DNA of 64,000 nt, from NCBI RefSeq assembly GCF_001310085.1, contig NZ_CP012643.1, positions 124,001 through 188,000 of the forward strand, read 5' to 3'. The notes below the pieces were generated by a model. That model ran no database searches, was not told the DNA's origin, and saw only the letters and a list, made by a program, of their open reading frames with translations. This document shows, piece by piece, positions 27,002-35,825 of this stretch. Made by a program: the position numbers and the translations under genes. The first letter of the stretch is position 1; the number at the start of each line of letters is the position of its first letter. Source of the DNA: Rufibacter tibetensis (GTDB lineage: Bacteria; Bacteroidota; Bacteroidia; Cytophagales; Hymenobacteraceae).

Positions 27002-27460
27002 ATGGGTAGATCACAAGAAACCTTTAGTAAAAAAGAAAAAGAGAAGAAAAAATTAAAGAAACGCCAGGACAAGGAACAGAAGAAGGAAGAACGTACTGCC
27101 AGTTCCAGCAAAGGAAAAGGCATTGACGAAATGATGGCCTACGTTGACGACAACGGCAATATCACCTCCACTCCCCCAGACCCAAACAAGAAGAAGACGA
27201 TCATCAAGCAGGAAGACATCCAGATTGGAATCTCCAAGCAAGCAGAACTAGATCCCGCTGATCTCATCAGAAAAGGGACTATTACCTTCTTCAATACTTC
27301 TAAAGGGTACGGGTTCATCAAAGACCATGAATCACAGGAAAGCATATTTGTACACCAAAATGCTTTGAACAGCACCGTTCAGGAAAACGATAAAGTAACG
27401 TTTGAGGTAGAGAAAGGCATCAAAGGCCTAAATGCTATTAACGTGAAACTGATTGACTAA
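27002..27460 (+). CDS. Cold-shock-domain protein with a long charged N-terminus
   Basis: A 152-residue protein. The first 40 residues are extremely Lys/Glu-rich (KKEKEKKKLKKRQDKEQKKE), followed by a linker and a C-terminal cold-shock domain (about 89-152) with RNP1 KGYGFIK and RNP2 SIFVHQ. The basic tail may add general RNA affinity. Such tailed variants occur alongside the short Csp in many Bacteroidota. A terminator follows. Confidence 0.88.
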   Translation: MGRSQETFSKKEKEKKKLKKRQDKEQKKEERTASSSKGKGIDEMMAYVDDNGNITSTPPDPNKKKTIIKQEDIQIGISKQAELDPADLIRKGTITFFNTSKGYGFIKDHESQESIFVHQNALNSTVQENDKVTFEVEKGIKGLNAINVKLID

Positions 27461-27526
27461 AAAGAACCATGGCATTCTGTGTTCATTTCACATGTAACAC
27501 GTAATACTGTAGATTCTTCTAAAGGA

Positions 27527-27571
27527 AAAAGGTATTGGAGAACGCCTGTAGAGCGTTTACCAATACCTTTT
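27527..27571. terminator. Terminator after the tailed cold-shock-domain gene
   Basis: A 12-bp outer stem (27527-27538 with 27560-27571), plus an inner AACGC/GCGTT stem. Confidence 0.7.
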
Positions 27572-27673
27572 GTAATTTATGGGGGAACCTCTATGATAGG
27601 CTACCTCACCCTACTGCTCTAATGCAGAATCAATACATCCCCGGCAACAGCAGCATTCCTTTTAATTAAGAAT

Positions 27674-27859
27674 TCACTTTTTATGGCTGTCTTTCAAAGC
27701 TCCGTAAAGAACAGGGCTAAAGAACCTCAGGTTCTCCAAAAGGCAGGTCATGGTGTAAAACTTGTCTAGATCAACATCTGAACTCTCTGCCATGGACACT
27801 AGAAAAGCATCTAGGGTCTGAACAAAATTCTCATCAAACTCTTTTTCCGTCATTTTCAT
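27674..27859 (-). CDS. Small hypothetical protein
   Basis: A 61-residue frame starting MKMTEKEFDENFVQ. It is acidic and helical with no signal peptide. The sequence looks protein-like, with no low-complexity runs, and has a normal ATG start, but I do not recognise it. It could be a chance frame. Confidence 0.4.
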   Translation of the reverse strand: MKMTEKEFDENFVQTLDAFLVSMAESSDVDLDKFYTMTCLLENLRFFSPVLYGALKDSHKK

Positions 27860-28100
27860 GGCAAACTTTAATCTCTACTCTTCAATAATGAGTTTAGCTG
27901 GATAGTACAAGAACTTGGTTTACTTCTATTATGTCTAAGCATATCCGACCTTGTGGCTTAATTAGAGAACACATCTTCAGAGATAGGAATTCCAAATACA
28001 AAGAGAAAGTAAGGTAAGGTTACTTTACATAAAATTTAAGCTAAAGGCATTCTCTACTAGATTCAACACTACTTGGTTGCTTCTCCCCTGTGTTTCTCTT

Positions 28101-28484
28101 TTACTTTACCAATTGAGTATGCAGCCGGTCAAGTGTTTCCTGGGCGTTTGTACATAAGCCGGGGTGAACCGCAGAGGTCTGGACAATGGTGCTTCTGGTA
28201 GCGGTTAACCATCTGAAACGCGAAGCAATGGGTAACCTCCCTATGGTTCCGCCTGCTTTGCCGCCGGTACAGATAGTTTCGAATACCTGTAACCGTTCCT
28301 GCAGTTCCTCCTGGTCTAGCTCAGAAGAGAAAGCAGTAAGCCTGGCTGGATCAAGTTGATAGACAGTTTTCAGGAATCCTTGCGCGGGGCAGTATAGAAT
28401 GACACCCACATTGAGAAATTCCTCGCGCTCTACGCACGGAACTACCCGCAAAGTGGCGTATTCAAATAAGTGCTTTTCTTGCAT
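28101..28484 (-). CDS. DUF3037-family protein
   Basis: A 127-residue protein with the family's opening, FEYATLRVVPCVEREEFLNVGVILYCP, and the middle QLDPARLTAF. Its start overlaps the end of the HipA-like kinase gene by 23 nt, so the two are almost certainly translated from one transcript. HipA-like and DUF3037 genes are often paired. The biochemical role is unknown; a partner or regulator of the kinase is the natural guess. Confidence 0.85.
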   Translation of the reverse strand: MQEKHLFEYATLRVVPCVEREEFLNVGVILYCPAQGFLKTVYQLDPARLTAFSSELDQEELQERLQVFETICTGGKAGGTIGRLPIASRFRWLTATRSTIVQTSAVHPGLCTNAQETLDRLHTQLVK

Positions 28485-29259
28485 GCTGCGCTTCCTGGAT
28501 AAAAATATCGGTATGGGCCAGACGGGCCTCTAAAAACTGTGCGTACGCCTGCCGGTGTTCTTCTGGGGTGGCAAACGGTGAATCTCCCGTAAGCCAGTCA
28601 TCTGGGATCAAAGATACAATAGATTGAATCTGCTCAGGAGAAAGCAGGGCCTTGAATTCTGCATCTACTTCTGTTAATTGCGTGGCTTGGGGCAGCAACA
28701 CGTGGTCTTTCACCTGCACAAAAGGACGTTTGGCCTGCTCCTTCCAGTTCTGCCAGGAATGATGAAAGTAAAAGGCTGCACCATGATCAATCAACCAAAG
28801 CTCTTTGTGCCACATGAGCATGTTGGTGTTGCGGGCGGTGCGGTCTACATTGGTAATCAAACAGTCCAGCCACACAATCTGGGACGCTAACCGGGCATCT
28901 ACTGTGGTGACTAACGAATCAAAGGTAATGGCTCTGGACAGGTAATGAAGCCCCAGGTTGAGCCCTACGCTGAACTGCAGCAGGTCCTGGATTTCCTCAT
29001 CTGGTTCGGCACGGCCGAAGCTTTCATCTAAGTTGGCAAAAACCAGTTCGGGTATTCTCAACCCTAAAACCCGGGCAAGTTCTCCGGCCACCAGTTCGGC
29101 AATAAGGGCTTTCACTCCCTGTCCGGCGCCTCTGAACTTCAACACATATAGGAAATCATCGTCGGCTTCAATGATGGCGGGCAAAGAGCCGCCTTCGCGC
29201 AAGGGGGTTACATACCTGACCACATTGACTGATCTTAGTTCAGGTTGCGTATGCTTCAT
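28462..29259 (-). CDS. HipA-like kinase-domain protein
   Basis: A 265-residue protein with kinase-like motifs: Lys41 in LYVLKFRGAGQG, the catalytic loop NVDRTARNTNML (Asp139, Asn144) and the metal-binding Asp158 in WLIDHGAAF. It lacks the N-terminal HipA domain of full toxins, and no HipB-type HTH gene is adjacent. It overlaps DUF3037 downstream. A Ser/Thr kinase activity is plausible but unproven. The start at 29259 (MKHTQPELRSVNVVRYV) agrees with the usual N-terminus of this family. Confidence 0.82.
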   Translation of the reverse strand: MKHTQPELRSVNVVRYVTPLREGGSLPAIIEADDDFLYVLKFRGAGQGVKALIAELVAGELARVLGLRIPELVFANLDESFGRAEPDEEIQDLLQFSVGLNLGLHYLSRAITFDSLVTTVDARLASQIVWLDCLITNVDRTARNTNMLMWHKELWLIDHGAAFYFHHSWQNWKEQAKRPFVQVKDHVLLPQATQLTEVDAEFKALLSPEQIQSIVSLIPDDWLTGDSPFATPEEHRQAYAQFLEARLAHTDIFIQEAQHARKALI

Positions 29260-29394
29260 AGAATTGCTTTCATTGCATCAGAACCCGGAAACCTTCTGAC
29301 GTTGTACTTCCGGGCACCAGGTCACTTACAAGGTAACCGGGCAGGGGAATATCTCAAAGGTAAGGGGAAAGCGTCTTAAGTAAAGTAAACCTGG

Positions 29395-29793
29395 TTAATT
29401 AGTTAAGAGCCATTCCACAGCTGCCTCTTTATCAAAATGCACTTTGATGGGGCTGGCGTTTTCTGTTTCGGGCGTTGGCTTCTCGTAGACCTTGTTTGGA
29501 TTAGTCATGACGAAACACTCGGGAGCCATGACAATCGCAAATTTCCGTAACTGGGAAGAGGTGAACAGTTGCGCCATGTTCTGCTTAAGCCAAACCTGGT
29601 TTTCGGGAAGCATGGCTTTGATTTTTTGGGCATCGGTGATCCAGAGTCTCACATTTTTTGCCACGGCACGGTCAATGGCCAGCCGGTACCCGTTTCTGAA
29701 TTGTTCCAGGGTGGGCGTTTGGAGGAACGTTAACTGCAGCACCGCCGCCTGCCTGTCCAGCTGAATCTGGACAATCTCATCTTCGTACAGCAT
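29395..29793 (-). CDS. STAS/SpoIIAA-like protein
   Basis: Resembles the 24701-25150 protein in size and layout: a beta start (VQIQLDRQAAVLQLTFLQ), a helix with RLAIDRAVAKNV, the strand RLWITDAQKIKAM, FAIVMAPECF, and a final EAAVEWLLTN. The ATG at 29793 gives 133 residues. A GTG at 29838 would add 15 (MNASGSENVVSLQLT) and cannot be ruled out. Function is unknown. Confidence 0.6.
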   Translation of the reverse strand: MLYEDEIVQIQLDRQAAVLQLTFLQTPTLEQFRNGYRLAIDRAVAKNVRLWITDAQKIKAMLPENQVWLKQNMAQLFTSSQLRKFAIVMAPECFVMTNPNKVYEKPTPETENASPIKVHFDKEAAVEWLLTN

Positions 29794-29943
29794 TGTCAGC
29801 TGAAGCGAAACCACATTTTCAGATCCTGATGCGTTCACGGCGGAAGACTTTTAGGAACAGATTAACTTCTTGTTTTACTAGCCTCTGTGCCTAAAGGTTT
29901 ATGATTTTGAACTACTTTTTATAAAATAAACCCTAAACTTCAG

Positions 29944-30378
29944 TTAAGATTTTTTACGGCCTTTCCAGTTTTTCCGGGACTTTTCCTTTTCTCTCTCGGT
30001 CTTGAATTTGGTGAACTCCTCATTGGGCATTGACACAGAGTAATACGCTGAGGAAAGAATGGTCAGGTTTTCGTCAAAGTCATACTCCAGGGTGAGGAAG
30101 AGCTGTTTGTTTGGGTTATGGACGTACTCCTCCCCTTCTTTGTCAAACACCTTGAACTCGTATTCCCCGTCATCTGGCTTTTTTCCACTCACCCGCGCCA
30201 GGCAATCGCCGGTGATGACCAAAGGCGTTTCCAGCTCCTCCAGGTACTCAAAGTCCTGGTAATACCGTCCGTCCTTTTTGCTCGTGAGGTACTCAATAGA
30301 ATCAAGGTAAACCTCAACATCCTTGTGCCGGCTGTCTCTTGTGGTGGTAATATCTAGAACGTTGCCTATTACTTTCAT
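29944..30378 (-). CDS. Hypothetical protein
   Basis: A 144-residue soluble protein rich in Asp, Glu and Lys. It contains several beta-like segments (VEVYLDSIEYL, ETPLVITGDCLARVSG, QLFLTLEYDFDENLTILSSAYYSV) and ends in a basic, probably flexible tail (EKSRKNWKGRKKS). No family is recognised. It appears monocistronic. Confidence 0.65.
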   Translation of the reverse strand: MKVIGNVLDITTTRDSRHKDVEVYLDSIEYLTSKKDGRYYQDFEYLEELETPLVITGDCLARVSGKKPDDGEYEFKVFDKEGEEYVHNPNKQLFLTLEYDFDENLTILSSAYYSVSMPNEEFTKFKTEREKEKSRKNWKGRKKS

Positions 30379-30537
30379 GGTTTTTCTGCTCTGCTCCGGC
30401 TCCAGCGGCTTTTAGCAAGTAGTTGGAGCCGGAATAACTTCATTCATAAACAGAATAAAGGTAAGGCATTTGGCCTTCTTTACGTTGTAGTTTCTGAAAA
30501 CAGGCTCAAAACTACTTTGAAGCTGAAATTTGCCTTT

Positions 30538-32097
30538 TTAGTTATACCGGCCCTTCCGCTGCGGGTCTTGCAGGAACAGCTGCAGGAAAATCTTTTGGTC
30601 AGTAACCACGGAACGTTGGGTTGGGTAAGCTACTAAGCGTCGGTTGGTGGTGTACCCAAAATGCTCGTAACCCATGCTTAAGTTTTTGTACACCTGCACG
30701 GTGATGCGGGGCCTGATGATGCCAATGGAATTTGTCCCTTCCAAGCCTTCAAAGGTTTTAAGCCAGTAGTGGTAGTATACAAAGGCAGCCGAGGCATACT
30801 TGCCCAAGCTCAACGTACTTTCAATTTTTCCGTGCAACCCGGTGGTGTAGACATAATCCCGAAGGCCATTTTCATCTGGGGCAAAACGGGTGCTGTTCCC
30901 GGCCAGGGGAATTACTCCCAGGTGCGCGTTGGTGTATAGGTTCAATTGGTTTGTAAGCGGAAGCCTGGTAAAAAGCCCTCCTCCAAAGCCAAGGGCCCCA
31001 AGGTCAAAGTTGCGGGTGTTCCAATAATCATAGTACTGTAAGAGACCGGTGAGCACATCCAGCTTTCCCAGGTGCCCGTTCCGCCCGAAGATGAGGCCGT
31101 ACCCGGTAATGTTGTTGATGGTCCCAGAAATGGTGTCATCGCCGCCTTTGCTGAATTCGGCCCGAAAGCGGAACAAGTCAAACGGCTTGCGTTTCTGCAG
31201 CTCAAAAGGATTCCCATAATCTACCTGCACGTTCAGCATTCCCTTGGTATCTCCCGGCCCGAATAGATCGTCCTGCCGTTTGTTCTGGCGGTGTACCCCG
31301 GCAAACAACGTAATGTTGATGGGTTCTTTTTCGTATACCTCTTTGTTGGTGACCTGGAAGGTTTTACCCTGCAAGAGGCGGTTCAAACCTCGTACGGGGT
31401 TTACCACTCCGGCGGCAATCTCCCGCAGCGCCCTCTCCCGGCCCCGGGTACGGTCATCCAGTATGTTGGAACTCAGTCGATAGAGGATTTCGCCCAAAGC
31501 AGCCCCGTTCAAAGGAGTATAAATCATGTCATTGTAGGAAGGCAAAGTGTTTTCCCCGAAGTACTCCCAGGTCAGGCTTCCGGTCACGGCAAAAGGAAGC
31601 GACTGCCAGTAATTGTAGCCCTGCGACCGAGCGGCATTGAAATACAGGGTGCCCTGGTACGGATGGCCAATGAAGTTTATGCCAAACTCATCTGTGTCCC
31701 ACTCAGGTTCAGAACGAAGGTTCTTCTTCCAGGTCTCCCGGCTTACGTAGCCGTAATCTGCTTTGGCCATGTACCGGTTGTATCCCATAAAGAGGGCGTT
31801 TACTCCTACTACCTGGGCGGTGGGTTTCCAAATGGTTTGCCGCTTGTTGTATTCAGGATCATCATGGAGTAGGTCTCCATACTTGTTGAACAGCGTGGTA
31901 TCCAAAAGAAAAGCATTCTTCGGCTCAGTACCTCCCTCTGCATCGGTGAACAACCTTTTTTTGCGTTCCTTTATCTGTTCCAGTTGCGCTTCTCGGGCGC
32001 CCCGACCGGGTTTGATAGAGTCTGGCGCGGTTATAATTTGCGCCTGCGACATACTTAGGAAACAGAGAAAAAAGATAGAAGAGAAAATGTATTTCAT
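30538..32097 (-). CDS. DUF3943 outer-membrane-associated protein
   Basis: A 519-residue exported protein starting at 32097 (MKYIFSSIFFLCFLSMSQAQ, a signal peptide). The frame is open further upstream, but that stretch lacks similarity. The DUF3943 core is evident: NALFMGYNRYM, FGINFIGHPYQGTLYF, and WEYFGENTLPSYNDMIYTP. The C-terminal half consists of barrel-like strands ending SMGYEHFGYTTNR. Function is unknown; membership of the outer membrane is inferred. Confidence 0.85.
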   Translation of the reverse strand: MKYIFSSIFFLCFLSMSQAQIITAPDSIKPGRGAREAQLEQIKERKKRLFTDAEGGTEPKNAFLLDTTLFNKYGDLLHDDPEYNKRQTIWKPTAQVVGVNALFMGYNRYMAKADYGYVSRETWKKNLRSEPEWDTDEFGINFIGHPYQGTLYFNAARSQGYNYWQSLPFAVTGSLTWEYFGENTLPSYNDMIYTPLNGAALGEILYRLSSNILDDRTRGRERALREIAAGVVNPVRGLNRLLQGKTFQVTNKEVYEKEPINITLFAGVHRQNKRQDDLFGPGDTKGMLNVQVDYGNPFELQKRKPFDLFRFRAEFSKGGDDTISGTINNITGYGLIFGRNGHLGKLDVLTGLLQYYDYWNTRNFDLGALGFGGGLFTRLPLTNQLNLYTNAHLGVIPLAGNSTRFAPDENGLRDYVYTTGLHGKIESTLSLGKYASAAFVYYHYWLKTFEGLEGTNSIGIIRPRITVQVYKNLSMGYEHFGYTTNRRLVAYPTQRSVVTDQKIFLQLFLQDPQRKGRYN

Positions 32098-32424
32098 AGT
32101 TCTGCAATGTAGACCAACAGGTAAATTCCTTCCATAAAGCGGGCATTTAGGATAAAGCCCCCGGTACCTACACGCTTCATACGTCAAAACAGGCATAAAA
32201 GTGGTATTTACCCAAGCCTCTCTAATATATTCTGCTTTCTATATAGCAGTCTTCAGCTTGTTTATGCCTTATTTTCAGAAATTTACCTCTAAATACAAAT
32301 TGTCTTTTTCTTTAAAAAAATTAGGCAAGTAACCCTGCTTTAAACGTATTTAGCATACCCAGCTTTTAAGAAAAGTGAAAGTGTGGCTGAGATTAAGTAA
32401 ATTAAATTTTGTAGTAAGAAACTC

Positions 32425-32898
32425 ATGATGCGGTGGATAGACGTGATCAAGTATGCGAAATACAGCAACCCAGAACCTGACCGTTTGGTAGTTAAAACTG
32501 AGGCTGAATGGCAGCAATCCCTCACCCCTGCCCAGTTCCAGATCCTGCGGCTGAAAGGAACCGAATCTCCGTACCGAAATGCTTTCTGCCGATCTTATGA
32601 ACCCGGCGTATATGCCTGTGCCGGCTGTGGCAGTCTCTTGTTCAACTCCACTGAGAAGTACCACGCCATTTCCGGGTGGCCAAGCTTTACCCAACCTATC
32701 ACCAAAGGAGCCATTAAGTACTTGTTTGACGACAGCCACCTCATGCAACGCATAGAGGTGCAGTGCAATGTCTGCGATGGTCACCTAGGTCACGTGTTCC
32801 CTGATGGGCCAGAACCCAGTGGCTTACGCTACTGCATCAATTCTGAAAGCATGATCAGATTAGACCCTATTTCGGAAAAAGATGCAGAAAACACCTGA
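32425..32898 (+). CDS. msrB: Peptide-methionine (R)-S-oxide reductase
   Basis: Repairs oxidised methionine. The 157 residues show the zinc site CAGC (65, 68) and CNVC (114, 117), the substrate residues SGWPSF and GHLGHVFPDGP, and the catalytic Cys137 in RYCINS. No MsrA domain is fused. No signal peptide is seen, so it is cytoplasmic. It is flanked by a repeat element downstream and appears monocistronic. Confidence 0.95.
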   Translation: MMRWIDVIKYAKYSNPEPDRLVVKTEAEWQQSLTPAQFQILRLKGTESPYRNAFCRSYEPGVYACAGCGSLLFNSTEKYHAISGWPSFTQPITKGAIKYLFDDSHLMQRIEVQCNVCDGHLGHVFPDGPEPSGLRYCINSESMIRLDPISEKDAENT

Positions 32899-32950
32899 CC
32901 TGGTAAAAGAATTTCTATTGCCAATATTGTGGGATTAAATTAGCACGCGT

Positions 32951-33097
32951 ATCGTCCCCCTTCGAAGGGGGGTAGGGGGATGATTACTCGTGCGGGTTAG
33001 GTATTCCCGAGAATCATTTTAAAGTTTTCTGTTACAGCTGTTCATTGTTTCTATAAGCGTCTTTGTCATCCCCCTACCCCCTTCAAAGGGGGACGAT
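32951..33097. repeat. Inverted-repeat element, family B
   Basis: C/G-rich arms of 32-33 nt (32951-32983 and 33066-33097) pair with one extra base and one mismatch. Each arm contains a small internal hairpin around TTCGAA or TTCAAA. An 82-nt AT-richer spacer lies between them. Layout matches families A and C, but the sequence differs. It is the only copy seen in this window. Confidence 0.65.
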
Positions 33098-33112
33098 ATA
33101 CCCAAAAACATA

Positions 33113-33160
33113 GAAAAGCCCCATGCACTCTCCCAACATAGAGGAGCACATGAGGCTTTT
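33113..33160 (-). terminator. Terminator of the M3 peptidase gene
   Basis: AAAAGCCCCATG (33114-33125) pairs with CATGAGGCTTTT (33149-33160), with one mismatch. It lies just downstream of the M3 gene on the minus strand. Confidence 0.6.
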
Positions 33161-33178
33161 ATATTTGCTTAGCTTTAC

Positions 33179-35425
33179 CTATTTCTTAGAAGTCTTTTGC
33201 TTTGAGGCTTTCTGACCAGGAACCGGGAAGCCACGATCGCGCATAAGCGCGTCATTTTTGGCATCACGGCCTCTAAACAGGCGGTAAGCCTCCGCAGGGT
33301 CCATAGAGTTGCGGGGAGCAAACAGGTATTTCACCAGTTTAGCTGCCACTTCTTTGTCATAGAATCCTCCCGGCGCCTCTTCAAACGCTTCGGCGGCATC
33401 TGAAGTCAACACATCGGCCCACAGGTAGCCGTAGTAGCCGGCAGCGTAGCCTTCACCAGAGAATACGTGGGTGAAGTGCGGCGAGCGGTGACGCATTACA
33501 ATCTCTTTTGGCATCTTCAGGGCTGCCAAGGTTTCGCGCTCAAACTTGTCGGGGTCTAATCCGGTTGGGTCAGGAACCGTATGGAATTTCAGGTCCATCA
33601 ACGCCGAAGCCAGGAACTCAGTGGTTTCAAAGCCTTGGTTAAAAGTGGCCGCTTTCTTCACCTTCGCTACCAGGTCTGCCGGCATCACTTTACCGGTTTT
33701 GTGGTGCTTCAGGAATTGGTTGATGACCTTATCAGTAGACAACCAGCGCTCCAGCAACTGCGATTGGAATTCAGTATAGTCACGCACACCGCTGTTAAGG
33801 GTTGGGTATTTCACATTAGAGGCCAGGAAATGCAGCGCGTGCCCAAACTCATGGAAGAAGGTGGTAGCGTCATCCCAGGAAACCAGTACCGGTTCACCCG
33901 GAGCTGGTTTGATGAAGTTGGAGTTGTTAGAGGCTAATACTGTTTTCTTGCCATCAAAGGTAGAGAAGCTGCGGTACTGTGAGGCCCATGCTCCGGAACG
34001 CTTACCCGGACGGGCAAAGGGGTCCAGGTACCACAAGCCCACATGTTCTCCGGTGGTTTTATCGGTTACTTCCCACACTTTCACGTCTTCATGGAAAACA
34101 GGCACTGTTCCGGCTGGTACAGGTTTGAAGGAGAAGTTGAACAATTCGCCTGCTGTAAAGAAAATAGCTTGGGTCAGGTTGCCCAATTCTAGGTATTGCT
34201 TCACCTCGTCTGAGTTCAGGTCGTATTTCTTCTTACGCACTTTCTCAGCATAGTAGCGGTAATCCCAGGGAGCAATGGTGATTTTGGCACCGCTCGCATT
34301 GGCTACGGTCTGCATGTCTTTTACCTCTTCTTTCACCCGGGCCAGGGCTGCAGGCCATACTGCTTCCATCAGGTTCATGGCATTCTGCGGGTTCTTTGCC
34401 ATGCGGTTCTGCAAACGCCATTCAGCGTAGGTGTCATGGCCCAGCAGTTTCACACGCTCATCGCGCAGACCCAGAATACGGGTAATGTTCTGGTTGTTGT
34501 CGTTCGCATCCCCATTGTCGCCGCGTGAATAGTAGGTGTTCCACACTTTCTCCCGCAAGGCCCGGTTATCTGCATAGGTCAGGAACTGGTCCATGGAAGA
34601 GCGGGTGTTGGTGACCGCGTACTTGCCTGGCTGCTCGTGGTCCTCGGCCGCTTTGGCGGCGGCTTTCACAAAAGACTCCGGTAAACCGCCCAGCTGTTCT
34701 TTGGTGAAATAGGTCACGTACTTCTCTTCATCAGCGAGCACATTGTTTCCGTAGGAGGTGTACAGCGATGACAGTTCTTTGTTGATGGCGGCATACCGCT
34801 GCTTGGCCTCTGCGCTCAGGCCAGCCCCTTCCATGGCGAAGTCTTCATAGATCAGTTGCACCACGCGTTGCTGATCGGCTGGTAAGGGAGACTTCTGGGC
34901 GTTGTCATACACCGCCTTGATGCGCTGGAACAAACGTGGGTTCTGGGAAACTTGCGACCGGAAGTCAGAGATCTTAGGCGCCATTTCTGCCTGAATTTTC
35001 CTAAACTCGGGAGAAGACATGTTGCTGCCCCAGATGCCGTAGTAAATAAAGGCTCTGCCCAAAGCCTCGCCTGCTTTCTCATAAGGCACAATGGTATTCT
35101 CAAATGTTGGCGCCTCAGAGTTAGTAACAATGGCTTCGATGTCTGCCAGGTGCAGGGCCATGCCTTTCTCCAAAGCAGGCTTTATATCAGCTAGATCCAT
35201 TTTGTTAAAAGCAGGAACCCCGCCGTACGGACCAGTCCATTCCTTTAACAAGGTATTTTCTAGCACAGAGGTACCGCTATTGCCATTATTCATCTCGGTT
35301 TGCGCCGGGACACTACTGGTTGCCGTGGAAGCACTTTGCTGTGGCTGTGTAGAGGTACAACCCACCAGTGCCAGCAAAACCAAGAAACCAGGTTTCTTGC
35401 CAAAAACTAAAGTTTGTTTGCTCAT
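33179..35425 (-). CDS. M3-family metallopeptidase (Dcp/oligopeptidase A-like) lipoprotein
   Basis: Zinc-dependent oligopeptidase of 748 residues. The start at 35425 (MSKQTLVFGKK) puts a lipoprotein signal at the N-terminus (LLALVGCTST). The catalytic motif HEFGH is at 525-529 in ATTFFHEFGHALH, followed by the second-shell glutamate region. Helical M3 bowl features (LKEWTGPYGGVPAF, RAFIYYGIWG) are typical of Bacteroidota dipeptidyl carboxypeptidase-like enzymes. It probably degrades short peptides in the cell envelope. The frame extends 25 codons upstream without similarity. Confidence 0.92.
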   Translation of the reverse strand: MSKQTLVFGKKPGFLVLLALVGCTSTQPQQSASTATSSVPAQTEMNNGNSGTSVLENTLLKEWTGPYGGVPAFNKMDLADIKPALEKGMALHLADIEAIVTNSEAPTFENTIVPYEKAGEALGRAFIYYGIWGSNMSSPEFRKIQAEMAPKISDFRSQVSQNPRLFQRIKAVYDNAQKSPLPADQQRVVQLIYEDFAMEGAGLSAEAKQRYAAINKELSSLYTSYGNNVLADEEKYVTYFTKEQLGGLPESFVKAAAKAAEDHEQPGKYAVTNTRSSMDQFLTYADNRALREKVWNTYYSRGDNGDANDNNQNITRILGLRDERVKLLGHDTYAEWRLQNRMAKNPQNAMNLMEAVWPAALARVKEEVKDMQTVANASGAKITIAPWDYRYYAEKVRKKKYDLNSDEVKQYLELGNLTQAIFFTAGELFNFSFKPVPAGTVPVFHEDVKVWEVTDKTTGEHVGLWYLDPFARPGKRSGAWASQYRSFSTFDGKKTVLASNNSNFIKPAPGEPVLVSWDDATTFFHEFGHALHFLASNVKYPTLNSGVRDYTEFQSQLLERWLSTDKVINQFLKHHKTGKVMPADLVAKVKKAATFNQGFETTEFLASALMDLKFHTVPDPTGLDPDKFERETLAALKMPKEIVMRHRSPHFTHVFSGEGYAAGYYGYLWADVLTSDAAEAFEEAPGGFYDKEVAAKLVKYLFAPRNSMDPAEAYRLFRGRDAKNDALMRDRGFPVPGQKASKQKTSKK

Positions 35426-35625
35426 GATAAGTAAAGTTTGTTTCAGAGATGCCTCAGGCACTTCTTCGGGTAAATTGAAATTTGAAGGTACTAAAAACAA
35501 CGCATAAACCTTTTGGATTATGCGAATGGCTAGGATAGCCTAAACTGAAGAAGCAATGAAACACGTTTCCGAGCTGTTGCTATGATATACTTTTTCCCAC
35601 AACACCAGCTTTGTCAAATCAATGC

Positions 35626-35789
35626 AGATTCTCCCCTTCAGGGGAGCTAGAGGGGTGTTTACACAGGAGAACATGCATTCCAAATCCAATTTCATTTGTA
35701 TCCTTCTCATTAGAAAAAGAAAGCAACCTCAGCAATGTATAGAACAGCAGGTGTAAACACCCCTCTAGCTCCCCTGAAGGGGAGAATCT
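35626..35789. repeat. Inverted-repeat element, family A, copy 2 (perfect arms)
   Basis: 39-nt arms at 35626-35664 and 35751-35789 are exact reverse complements, around an 86-nt spacer. Each contains CTCCCCTTCAGGGGAG (or its complement) and GTGTTTACAC. It occupies the 400-bp gap between the M3 peptidase and GH43 genes. Confidence 0.8.
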
Positions 35790-35825
35790 TCTCAGCCAAG
35801 CAGCATCAGAGATCAGGCAAACACA

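Noticed and set aside
21402-27460. Possible integrated element next to tRNA-Glu
   Set aside because: The region is AT-rich with small genes, but I find no integrase, no repeated tRNA 3' end and no phage or conjugation gene.
28101-29259. Classic HipBA toxin-antitoxin module
   Set aside because: There is no HipB-type DNA-binding partner, and the kinase lacks the N-terminal HipA domain.
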